Shown here piece after piece: positions 16,188-22,925 of a stretch of 39,411 nt of DNA; position 1 is the first letter of the stretch; every line of letters begins with the position of its first letter. Origin of the DNA: Nocardia alni (lineage in GTDB: Bacteria; Actinomycetota; Actinomycetes; Mycobacteriales; Mycobacteriaceae); NCBI RefSeq assembly GCF_019038435.1, contig NZ_JAGPOX010000094.1:1-39411 (forward strand). Reading direction: 5' to 3'. The notes under the pieces are model-generated. The model had not been told where the DNA came from, did no database searches, and saw only the letters and a program-made list of their open reading frames with translations. A program made the position numbers and the translations under genes.

Positions 16188-16253
16188 ATGAGTGACTCGA
16201 CCGCGCCCACGCCGACCCACGCACTATCGGTCGGCACGGCGGTGGCATGGTGA
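16188..16253 (+). CDS. 21-codon leader ORF overlapping the metX start
   Basis: ATG 16188 has GGAGA 7 nt upstream, the best ribosome site after the riboswitch. The ORF reads MSDSTAPTPTHALSVGTAVAW and its TGA (16251-16253) lies just inside metX, whose ATG is 16247. metX has no good ribosome site of its own, so ribosomes finishing this ORF probably restart on metX. In M. tuberculosis the large gene metC (metY) occupies this place between riboswitch and metX. The opening MSDST resembles how such proteins can begin, so the ORF may be an internally deleted metY. It could also be only a translated leader. Confidence 0.55.
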   Translation: MSDSTAPTPTHALSVGTAVAW

Positions 16254-17401
16254 CCGTGAGCATCGAACGAAGCGCATCCGCCACCCGGGCCGAGGCCCTG
16301 CTGCCGCCGCCCGACGGCCGGCTGGGGACCATCCACATCGGCGAGGTCCGCCTGGAGAGCGGCGCGGTGATTCCCGACGTCGAACTGGCCGTGCAACGCT
16401 GGGGCGAACTGTCCGCCAATGCGGACAATGTGGTGCTCGTCGAGCACGCGCTGACCGGCGACTCGCACGTGGTCGGCGCCCCTGACGCGCTGCACTCACT
16501 GCCGGGCTGGTGGGATGGCGTGGTGGGGCCGGGCGCCCCGCTGGACACCGACGAGTGGTGTGTCATCGCCACCAACGTGCTGGGTGGCTGTAAGGGCACG
16601 ACCGGCCCGGCCTCCCTCGCCGCGGACGGACGGCCCTGGGGGGCGCGCTTCCCCGAGATCTCCATCCGCGACCAGGTGAGCGCGGAGGTGGCGCTGTTCG
16701 ATCTGCTCGGCATCGAGCGCTTGGCCTCGGTGGTCGGCGGATCCATGGGCGGCATGCGTGTACTGGAATGGATGGTCGGTCATCCCCAGCGTGTCGGCGC
16801 CGCGCTGGTGCTAGCGGTCGGGCCGCGCGCCACGGCCGACCAGATCGGCACTCAGACCACCCAGATCGCCGCGATCAAGGCCGACCCGGACTGGCAGGGC
16901 GGCGACTATCACGACACGGGCCGGGCGCCGACGACCGGACTGGGCCTGGCACGCCGCATCGCGCACCTGACCTACCGCACGGATTTCGAACTGGATCACC
17001 GGTTCGAGAACCACGCGCAGGGCGACGAGGACCCGCGGCGCGGTGGCCGCTACGCGGTGCAGAGCTATCTGGACTATCAGGCCGCGAAACTCTCCGCCCG
17101 CTTCGACGCGGCCAGCTATGTGCTGCTCACCGAGGCCATGAACCGTCACGACATCGGCCGCGGGCGCGGCGGGATCGCGGCGGCGCTGGCCGCCACGCCG
17201 GTGGCGTGCGTGGTCGGCGGTGTCGACTCGGACCGTCTGTACCCGCTGCGCACCCAGCAGGAATTGGCCGACTTGCTCCCCGGCTGCACCCGGTTGGAGG
17301 TCGTACACTCCCGCGACGGCCACGACGGATTCCTGACCGAGACCGAGGCGATCGGCAAGCTCTTGGCACAGACCATGGACCTGGCGCACCAGGCTCGCTG
17401 A
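16247..17401 (+). CDS. metX: Homoserine O-acetyltransferase
   Basis: A 384-residue alpha/beta-hydrolase-fold enzyme that transfers acetyl from acetyl-CoA to homoserine, the first committed step of methionine synthesis. The nucleophile is S166 in VVGGSMGGMRVLEW, the acid is D330 (or D328) in GGVDSDRLYP and the His is H360 in DGHDGFL. Other family stretches are LVEHALTGDSHVVG, GWWDGVVGPG, ATNVLGGCKGTTGP and AIKADPDWQGGDY. The length is normal. The ATG 16247 overlaps the leader ORF stop; GTG 16250 and GTG 16256 are alternatives. It is governed by the SAM-IV riboswitch. The sulfhydrylase partner metY is not in this window. Confidence 0.96.
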   Translation: MVTVSIERSASATRAEALLPPPDGRLGTIHIGEVRLESGAVIPDVELAVQRWGELSANADNVVLVEHALTGDSHVVGAPDALHSLPGWWDGVVGPGAPLDTDEWCVIATNVLGGCKGTTGPASLAADGRPWGARFPEISIRDQVSAEVALFDLLGIERLASVVGGSMGGMRVLEWMVGHPQRVGAALVLAVGPRATADQIGTQTTQIAAIKADPDWQGGDYHDTGRAPTTGLGLARRIAHLTYRTDFELDHRFENHAQGDEDPRRGGRYAVQSYLDYQAAKLSARFDAASYVLLTEAMNRHDIGRGRGGIAAALAATPVACVVGGVDSDRLYPLRTQQELADLLPGCTRLEVVHSRDGHDGFLTETEAIGKLLAQTMDLAHQAR

Positions 17402-17412
17402 GTTGATCCATC

Positions 17413-17444
17413 CCGCCGGCTCGCCATGCCCGTGAGCCCGGCGG
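17413..17444. terminator. Bidirectional terminator between metX and the DUF3017 gene
   Basis: CCGCCGGCTC (17413-17422) pairs with GAGCCCGGCGG (17434-17444) with one bulged C and an 11-nt loop. It lies in the 44-bp gap between convergent genes and lacks a T-tract. Confidence 0.6.
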
Positions 17445-17445
17445 T

Positions 17446-17757
17446 TCACACCACGCCGAGGCTGCTGATCGTGGCGGCCAGCGCGATGATCGTGCCGCCC
17501 AGCACCGCGTAGGCCACGACGTCGAACGGCCTGCTGCGCACCGCCAGCAGGCCTGCCCGGACCTGCGGCAGAAACAGCCGCAGCACCGAGGCCAGCAGCG
17601 CGGCGCCGCCTATGAACAGCGACCCGCGCCGCCACCGCTCCTGCATCACGAACACGATCGCCACCACCAGCACCAGCACCACCAGCAACATCGGCACCTG
17701 ATTGCGCAGTGCGCCGAGCCGACGAGTGGACTGAGGTGTCACAGGAGCATCGGTCAC
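17446..17757 (-). CDS. DUF3017 small membrane protein
   Basis: A 103-residue protein with a short polar N-terminus and three hydrophobic segments: VPMLLVVLVLVVAIVFVM, RGSLFIGGAALLASVLRLFL and VVAYAVLGGTIIALAATISS. The arrangement and the stretch RWRRGSLFIGGAALLASVLR match the actinobacterial DUF3017 family (compare Rv3355c). The start is GTG 17757. Its role is unknown; in mycobacteria the family member is next to folD, which is not present here. Confidence 0.78.
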   Translation of the reverse strand: MTDAPVTPQSTRRLGALRNQVPMLLVVLVLVVAIVFVMQERWRRGSLFIGGAALLASVLRLFLPQVRAGLLAVRSRPFDVVAYAVLGGTIIALAATISSLGVV

Positions 17758-17914
17758 GGGCTCTATTTTGCCTTCGCTTCGCTTCGGCTGCTCTTCGGTG
17801 CCCCGCAGGCTCGTCGTCCGCGCGCCGGCGGTTGTTTACCGGTACATCGCACGAGGTTATGCGTGGTGGTCCTCCGAACTTCGCGGGGGCGCGGCGGACA
17901 GGGATACTGATGCC

Positions 17915-18379
17915 GTGTTGCATGTGGTGTTTTTCGAACCTCGGATACCTCCGAATACCGGTAACGCGATTCGGCTGGCGGCGGGCACCGGGTGCGCGCT
18001 GCACCTGATCGAGCCGCTGGGCTTCGACATGTCCGCACCGAAGCTGCGGCGGGCCGGGCTGGACTATCACGACCTCGCCTCGGTCACCGTGCACCCGAAC
18101 CTCGCTGCCGCCTGGAAGGTCCTGCGGCCGGAGCGGGTGTTCGCCTTCACCGCCGCGGGCACCACGCGCAGCACCGATATCGCCTATCGCGAGGGTGATG
18201 TGCTGTTGTTCGGTCCGGAACCGACCGGCCTGCCACAGGAGGTGCTCGACGATCCGATCGTCACCGATCGGGTGCGTATTCCGATGCTGCCAGGACGGCG
18301 GTCGATGAACCTGTCCAACGCGGCGGCGGTCGCGGTCTACGAGGCGTGGCGTCAGCTGGGGTTCCCGGGCGGGGTCTGA
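17915..18379 (+). CDS. trmL: tRNA (cytidine/uridine-34 2'-O)-methyltransferase, SPOUT family
   Basis: A 154-residue SPOUT (SpoU) methyltransferase with the trefoil-knot motifs: VVFFEPRIPPNTGNAIRLAA (motif 1, with the conserved Asn), LLFGPEPTGLPQEVL (motif 2) and RSMNLSNAAAVAVYEAW (motif 3). TrmL methylates the wobble ribose of leucine tRNAs using SAM. Length equals TrmL of E. coli and M. tuberculosis Rv3366. The start is GTG 17915; the long upstream frame has no similarity. TTG 17918 would also fit. It is divergent from the DUF3017 gene and converges on the YggU gene. Confidence 0.92.
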   Translation: MLHVVFFEPRIPPNTGNAIRLAAGTGCALHLIEPLGFDMSAPKLRRAGLDYHDLASVTVHPNLAAAWKVLRPERVFAFTAAGTTRSTDIAYREGDVLLFGPEPTGLPQEVLDDPIVTDRVRIPMLPGRRSMNLSNAAAVAVYEAWRQLGFPGGV

Positions 18380-18399
18380 GGTGAGCGACGACCGGCGGT

Positions 18400-18630
18400 T
18401 CAGTCGTCGATTTCGAAGCGTTTGAATCGGGAGGTAGCGCCTGCGGTGAGGCGGACGGCGCCCTTGGGGACGCCGAGGTGCCGGGCCAGTAGTTCGATCG
18501 CCGCCCGGTTGGCCTTTCCCTCGACCGCCGGGGCGCGGACGTACAACCGGAGGGCGCCGTCGTCGAGGGTCTCGACGAGAGGCCCCTTGCGGCTGTTGGG
18601 TGTGATGGTCGCCCGGATCACCGTCGGCAC
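18400..18630 (-). CDS. YggU/DUF167 family protein
   Basis: A 76-residue protein of the YggU (DUF167) family. The family stretch is LRLYVRAPAVEGKANRAAIELLARHLGVPKGAVRL, with the conserved EGKAN turn, followed by a basic strand TSRFKRFEI. It starts at GTG 18630 with GGAG about 8 nt upstream. A much longer upstream frame overlaps the next gene on the same strand and is rejected. The biochemical role of the family is not established. It lies 62 nt after the lipoprotein gene and may share its transcript. Confidence 0.88.
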   Translation of the reverse strand: MPTVIRATITPNSRKGPLVETLDDGALRLYVRAPAVEGKANRAAIELLARHLGVPKGAVRLTAGATSRFKRFEIDD

Positions 18631-18692
18631 ATGCCACTCCTGGCTGTATGGGGATGCGGCCCATTGTGCCCGGATGAGCGCACCGACCCCGG

Positions 18693-19835
18693 CTAGACAT
18701 GGGGGAGCCTGAGGTCCAGGACGTCGTGGGCGAGGACCTGCATCTCGTCGGCGGCGGTCAGGGTCAGATCGCCGGTGCCGGGCTCGTGCCCCCGGGTGTG
18801 CTCTGTCCGGCGGATTTCCAAGGCGGCCGAGGGGGCCAGTGCGCCGTAGCGCAGGGTGTCGTCCCCGCCGCGACGTTTCCATTGCGTGGCGGATCTGTCC
18901 CATACGGCGGTGATGAGCCGGTCGGGTGCACTGGGCTCCCACGCCACATCGGTGACCGTCAGCGCGGCATCGTCCCACCGCAGATCCGCCAGGAACGAAC
19001 ACGTGAAGGGTGCGGGCAGATCGAGGCTCTCCAAGCGCTGGCGCATCAGGTCGATCTGCAGTAAATGCGCTGCACCGCAAGCGATCGTGTCTCGGGCATA
19101 GCCATAGACGGCGGCGATCTGCCCATCGGGCCGCAGCACGGCCCGGTCCATAGCGGTGTTCACACCATCGACCGGGCCCAGCTTCCGCACCGCTCCGGTG
19201 CCGACGTCGACGAGGGACAGATGGTTGACGCTCCAGGACGCGCCGGGCGGCGATTCGACCTGATCGAGGATCAGCGTTCGGTTCCCCGCGGCGAGCAGCC
19301 GCGGACCCGATACCACAGCACCCGGCTCGATCTGCTCCGGCGGCGGAAGGGAAATCCTGAGAGGCACAGTGGGATTCGTGTCACGCAGATCGGCCTGCAC
19401 GAAGCCGTCCGGTCCCTGCCACCAGCCGACCACCGAATCGTGCAGCGGGAAGATCCGATCGCAGCGACAGTCGACTCGCCGCGGCATGCCGCCGTCCACC
19501 CGCGCGGCGGTGAGCACGCCGGATCCGTCGAGGGCGTAGATATGCGAATTATCCTGCGCGAAACCGGCATCGGCGTAGGTCCCCGCAAATCGCGTGATCA
19601 CCCGCGCCGGTGTCGCCAGCACCAATTCCGTACGGGTGCGGAATACGAACGGGCGATTGCCCGCCGCGGACAGGGCGCGCGCGCTCATCGACGAGGCCGA
19701 CCTCGTCGTCGCCCCGGATATCCCACCGGCACAGCCGGAGGCGATCAGCACCCAGAGGATCAGCACCAGCGCGGTCACGCCGCGGGTGTAACAGCCTTCG
19801 GCGACGGTGCGCGGTCGCGCCTGGGTCGGTGTCAT
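18693..19835 (-). CDS. Lipoprotein encoded with the EspC-like/GH19 pair
   Basis: A 380-residue protein. After a short N-terminal part, residues 18-34 (RGVTALVLILWVLIASG) form a signal segment ending in a lipobox-like IASGC with Cys 35. The mature part is mostly beta-strand-like with repeated Asp/Gly turns (AQDNSHIYALDGSG, LSLVDVGTGAV, VLRPDGQIAAVYGYA, VTDVAWEPSAPDRLITAVWD), compatible with a beta-propeller of six or more blades. No enzyme motif is seen. The ATG 19835 overlaps the TGA of the GH19 gene (ATGA) and has GGAGG 7 nt upstream. It is predicted to sit on the outer face of the membrane. Its tight coupling to a wall-hydrolase gene suggests immunity or a receptor/assembly role; this is inference. 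Confidence 0.72.
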   Translation of the reverse strand: MTPTQARPRTVAEGCYTRGVTALVLILWVLIASGCAGGISGATTRSASSMSARALSAAGNRPFVFRTRTELVLATPARVITRFAGTYADAGFAQDNSHIYALDGSGVLTAARVDGGMPRRVDCRCDRIFPLHDSVVGWWQGPDGFVQADLRDTNPTVPLRISLPPPEQIEPGAVVSGPRLLAAGNRTLILDQVESPPGASWSVNHLSLVDVGTGAVRKLGPVDGVNTAMDRAVLRPDGQIAAVYGYARDTIACGAAHLLQIDLMRQRLESLDLPAPFTCSFLADLRWDDAALTVTDVAWEPSAPDRLITAVWDRSATQWKRRGGDDTLRYGALAPSAALEIRRTEHTRGHEPGTGDLTLTAADEMQVLAHDVLDLRLPHV

Positions 19836-21328
19836 CCCAGCGCCTCCAGCGCTCGCCGGTAGTACGCCTCGCGAGATTCCAGGCCGTTGTAACCGCCGTT
19901 CACCGCCCGGGTGACCGCCGCGAAGTCGCCGGCGTCGGCCAAGGCGTTGATATTGCGAGAGGTCCAGTACCACTGGGCAATTCGAAACCCGACATCCGGC
20001 TGGGCCGCCAACTCCGGAGTGCCCTCGAGGTCCAGCCCCAATGCCTGTCCGGCCGTGCGGTAGTTGGCACGGCCGGTCAGTTGAATGGGCCCGCGACCGT
20101 GGTAACGCGGGCCGTCGCCGGGTTCGGTATTTCCGGCGGCCGCATTGAGCTGACCAGGGTCGTACTGGTGAAAGTAGTCGTCGTCGCCCAACTCCTCGAA
20201 GTAGCGGAACTCACCGCTTTCGTGAGCCAACTGCGCCAGGAATGCGGCCCGCCGCGAGGAGGTGGTTATGTCGCCCTCCCGCATGGCCGCATTGAGGCCG
20301 GGCAGATATTGCCGCGCCCGCTCCAGCGGCAGATCCGGCATGATGGCGACGAGTTGTTCGGCGGACACATCACCGGAGGGATCGAGCCTCGTCGGCGCGT
20401 TCGCGGTGAACACCCCTGCCGGGGAGGCGGTTTCGATACCGGAATCACGCGCCGCGCCGACGATATCGTCCGTGGTGGTTGCCCCCTCGCCCGCCGGAGT
20501 AGTTACCGCATTCTCGGCGGTGGCCGGTGAAGTGCCATGTCCAGCAGACGATTCCGACACCGGGATGGTGCCGCTCCCCTCGGTGGGGGGTAGCGCACCT
20601 GCCATCGACAGTTCCGGTGCGTCGGCAGCCTCCGCCGCCGCGCCTCCGGACGTCCGCGGTACCCGGCCGTCCTGTACAGCGGGATACCCGGACGCGGCGG
20701 AGTCCTGGAAGGACGGAACCCCGGTGTGCTCGGCCCAGTTGCCTCGAGCCACAGCGGCATCACCACCGCCGAAAGCTCCGGACCGAGTAGGCGTATCGAG
20801 GTCCCGGGTAGCGGGCAGACCGAACCCGAGGCCCAGGCTGACGTCGGTGACCAGATCCCGCAGCTCGCGGCCCGCGGCGACGATCGCCTGCCATCCGCGC
20901 CGCTCGGCGCGATCCACCGCCGCCGAGGCCTCCGCGATGATCTCCGCCCAGTGGTGAACCAGGGGTGGCTCCCCGGTGACGGTCCAGTCCTCTGCGACCG
21001 CGCATCCGTTCGCCTCGGCATCGGCGACGTAGTCCAGCAGCGCCAGGCCGGTGTAGTGCAGATCGGACAGTGCCCGCACACCCGCGTCGCGCAGCCCCTC
21101 GGCCCGGTCGCACAGCACCCGATTGTGCCGATGCACCGTCTCGACGGTGGACAGGACCGCGTCGAACGCCGCGCCCTGCCAGCCATCGCCGTCGAGCCGA
21201 TGGCACTCCGAGCGCACCGTGGCCGACAGCGCCTCCACATCCCCGAGGTGCCGGTCGAATTCGGCACGCACCCGTTCGGCCGCCTCCAAGGCACGCCAGC
21301 TCGACAGGACCGAACGCGACGGCGTCAT
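19832..21328 (-). CDS. WxG helical domain fused to GH19 chitinase/muramidase-like domain
   Basis: A 498-residue fusion. Residues 1-165 are helical with a WxG turn (GDGWQGAAF, W50-G52), like the N-termini of type VII-secreted proteins. Residues 165-320 are a Gly/Ala/Ser/Thr-rich linker. Residues 320-498 are a glycoside hydrolase family 19 domain: FLAQLAHESGEFRYFEEL with catalytic Glu 370, NTEPGDGPRYHGRGPIQLTG, and NYRTAGQALGLDL. Bacterial GH19 domains cut chitin or peptidoglycan; next to type VII-like genes peptidoglycan is more likely. There is no Sec signal peptide. The ATG 21328 has GGAGG 8 nt upstream and overlaps the stop of the EspC-like gene. It is predicted to be exported by an ESX system and to act on cell wall, its own or another cell's. 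Confidence 0.82.
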   Translation of the reverse strand: MTPSRSVLSSWRALEAAERVRAEFDRHLGDVEALSATVRSECHRLDGDGWQGAAFDAVLSTVETVHRHNRVLCDRAEGLRDAGVRALSDLHYTGLALLDYVADAEANGCAVAEDWTVTGEPPLVHHWAEIIAEASAAVDRAERRGWQAIVAAGRELRDLVTDVSLGLGFGLPATRDLDTPTRSGAFGGGDAAVARGNWAEHTGVPSFQDSAASGYPAVQDGRVPRTSGGAAAEAADAPELSMAGALPPTEGSGTIPVSESSAGHGTSPATAENAVTTPAGEGATTTDDIVGAARDSGIETASPAGVFTANAPTRLDPSGDVSAEQLVAIMPDLPLERARQYLPGLNAAMREGDITTSSRRAAFLAQLAHESGEFRYFEELGDDDYFHQYDPGQLNAAAGNTEPGDGPRYHGRGPIQLTGRANYRTAGQALGLDLEGTPELAAQPDVGFRIAQWYWTSRNINALADAGDFAAVTRAVNGGYNGLESREAYYRRALEALG

Positions 21329-21639
21329 ATCCGGACCTCCAGACCGGCGAACAGACGGCTGTGCGTGAGGTCGCTCTCGAGGTAGGCGCCCACCGCACGG
21401 TCGGTGTGCTCGGCGAGGCGGCCGAAGCGATCGGCGTTGCGCTGCACGAGGGTGGCTGCGGCGCAGACCGAATCGCACCATGCGTGCACCACGGCGCTGT
21501 GCGGAACCAGATCTGTGAGCAGGCCGACCGTCCCGAGCGTGGCGCCCGCGGCATCATCGAGCTCCCGGAACGCCTGCCGCGCCACGTATGCGAACCGTCG
21601 CATCGCATCGGCGTCGACAACACATGAATTCGACATCAT
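21325..21639 (-). CDS. EspC-like small type VII substrate with YxxxD signal
   Basis: A 104-residue helical protein. Two amphipathic helices (DADAMRRFAYVARQAFRELD and VQRNADRFGRLAEHTDRAVG) flank a central segment, and a C-terminal YLESD (residues 86-90) fits the general type VII export motif YxxxD/E. Length and pattern fit the EspC family, whose members pair with larger ESX substrates. The ATG 21639 (or the next ATG, 21636) follows GGGGGA. It is the first gene of the operon; its TGA overlaps the ATG of the GH19 fusion gene. It probably forms the heterodimer that carries the fusion protein to the secretion machine. Confidence 0.75.
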   Translation of the reverse strand: MMSNSCVVDADAMRRFAYVARQAFRELDDAAGATLGTVGLLTDLVPHSAVVHAWCDSVCAAATLVQRNADRFGRLAEHTDRAVGAYLESDLTHSRLFAGLEVRI

Positions 21640-21736
21640 CTATCCCCCTTGCTCGAATGATTTGCCCCACTGATTCGCCCCGACGCCGTCACCGTATACA
21701 GCCCTGGCGACATCTGTCACGGCTCACGCAGCAGCT

Positions 21737-21782
21737 GCACCCCCTTCCCGTAAACGCACCCCCTGCATCCGCAAACGCACCC
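21737..21782. promoter_or_regulatory. Three phased GCACCC elements upstream of the EspC-like operon
   Basis: GCACCC occurs at 21737, 21756 and 21777, 19 and 21 bp apart (two helical turns). The last two are part of a longer direct repeat AAACGCACCC (21752-21761 and 21773-21782). They lie about 100-140 bp before the start at 21639. This phasing suits cooperative binding of one regulator on one DNA face. Confidence 0.45.
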
Positions 21783-21857
21783 TTTACAGGCAGCTCGGAC
21801 GGGTTGTGAATATCGGGGCGGCGGATGGGAACTCACCCGATGCGCGGGACGCTTTCC

Positions 21858-21871
21858 AGACCGTACGGTCT
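21858..21871. promoter_or_regulatory. 14-bp perfect palindrome upstream of the TPM-like gene
   Basis: AGACCGTACGGTCT is self-complementary and lies 80 bp before the start at 21951, between divergent transcripts. The form (GACCG-N2-CGGTC) is common for TetR-type operators. A related imperfect element, AGACCGTCCGGTTCT, is at 26418-26432 in the dnaE2 leader. Confidence 0.5.
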
Positions 21872-21950
21872 TGAATGTCGTGTCCGAGTGACCCGGTAGG
21901 CTCGCGTACGAATGGGCGGCAGGGTCCTCGAGCAACCGGAGAGTGCGGGT

Positions 21951-22925
21951 ATGGCCAAGCGATATGCAGTCCTGCTGGCGGCGACAGCAGCGTTACTCCT
22001 GACCAGCACGGGGATGGCGGCGGCCGGTCCGGTCACCATCCACGACGCGACGAACGTGCTGGATCACGCGCGCGTGACCACCGCGGGCAACGCGCTGCCC
22101 GATCCGGTGGAGGTCTACACCACCACGAAGTACGCCAACGACTCCGCCGCGTTCACCAACGAGACGCGCAAGGACGTCAAGGGCGCCACCGATGTGGTGC
22201 TCGCGATCAACACCCAGTCCAAGAACGTCGCGATCGAGACCGGGCCCAATTCTCATATCCGCGACACTTCGGCGGCCGGCCAGGCGTTCATCAGCGCGTT
22301 CGGTTCCGGTGACTACACCGGCGCGACGGTGGCCGCGCTGCAGTCGCTGGCGAACACCGCCAAAGAGGCGGGACCCGCTCCACAGGCCGCCCGCTATCAC
22401 CACAGCAGCGGGCATATCGGCCTGTTCGGCATCCTGTGCCCGTTGATCGTCCTCGGCCTGATCGTGGCGGCCGTGGTAGGCGTGTTCCGGCGCCGCGGCC
22501 GCCGCGGCGGGTTCCCCGGCGGCGGTGGGCCCGGTGGATACGGCGGTGGCTACGGGCCCGGCGGCTACGGTCCGGGCGACTACGGTCCCGGTGGCGGCTA
22601 TGGCCCTGGTGGCGGCTACGGCCCCGGCTACCGGGGTGGCGGCGGCATCAGCCCGGGTATGGCCGGCGGCATCGGCGCGGTGGGCGGCGGCCTGCTCGGC
22701 TATGAGCTGGGCAAGATGGAGGGCCGCGAGGAGGACCGCCGCGACTACGACCAGGGCGGATACGACCAGGGCCAGGGCGGATACGACCAGTACGGCGGTG
22801 GCGGCGGCGACTACGGCTTCGGCGGCGGCGACAGTGGAGGCGGCGACTACGGCTTCGGCGGCGGCGACAGCGGCGGCGGCGGTGGATTCGACGGCGGAGG
22901 CGGCGGAGGCAACGACAGCTTCTAA
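21951..22925 (+). CDS. TPM-domain-like membrane protein with Gly/Tyr-rich tail
   Basis: A 324-residue protein. Residues 1-26 are a signal peptide (MAKRYAVLLAATAALLLTST, then AAAGPV). Residues 28-140 resemble a TPM domain (DATNVLDHARVTTAGNAL, TDVVLAINTQSKNVAIETG, GSGDYTGATVAAL). A membrane helix follows at 156-178 (IGLFGILCPLIVLGLIVAAV) and then RRRGRRGG. The rest is Gly/Tyr/Asp-rich with repeated GGYGPGG and GGGDYGFGGGDSG units. It is thus an exported domain anchored by one helix with a disordered cytoplasmic tail. The ATG 21951 follows GGAGAG. Its stop shares bases with the dnaE2 stop on the other strand. The specific function is unknown. Confidence 0.7.
   Translation: MAKRYAVLLAATAALLLTSTGMAAAGPVTIHDATNVLDHARVTTAGNALPDPVEVYTTTKYANDSAAFTNETRKDVKGATDVVLAINTQSKNVAIETGPNSHIRDTSAAGQAFISAFGSGDYTGATVAALQSLANTAKEAGPAPQAARYHHSSGHIGLFGILCPLIVLGLIVAAVVGVFRRRGRRGGFPGGGGPGGYGGGYGPGGYGPGDYGPGGGYGPGGGYGPGYRGGGGISPGMAGGIGAVGGGLLGYELGKMEGREEDRRDYDQGGYDQGQGGYDQYGGGGGDYGFGGGDSGGGDYGFGGGDSGGGGGFDGGGGGGNDSF

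Noticed and set aside
16811..18700. Open frame of 629 codons on the minus strand
   Set aside because: It is antisense to metX and crosses the DUF3017 and SpoU methylase genes. Its composition is that of a third-frame shadow in GC-rich DNA, and no family motif is visible.
18764..18949. Small ORFs inside the lipoprotein gene in other frames
   Set aside because: They lack ribosome sites and family patterns and lie within a well-supported coding frame.
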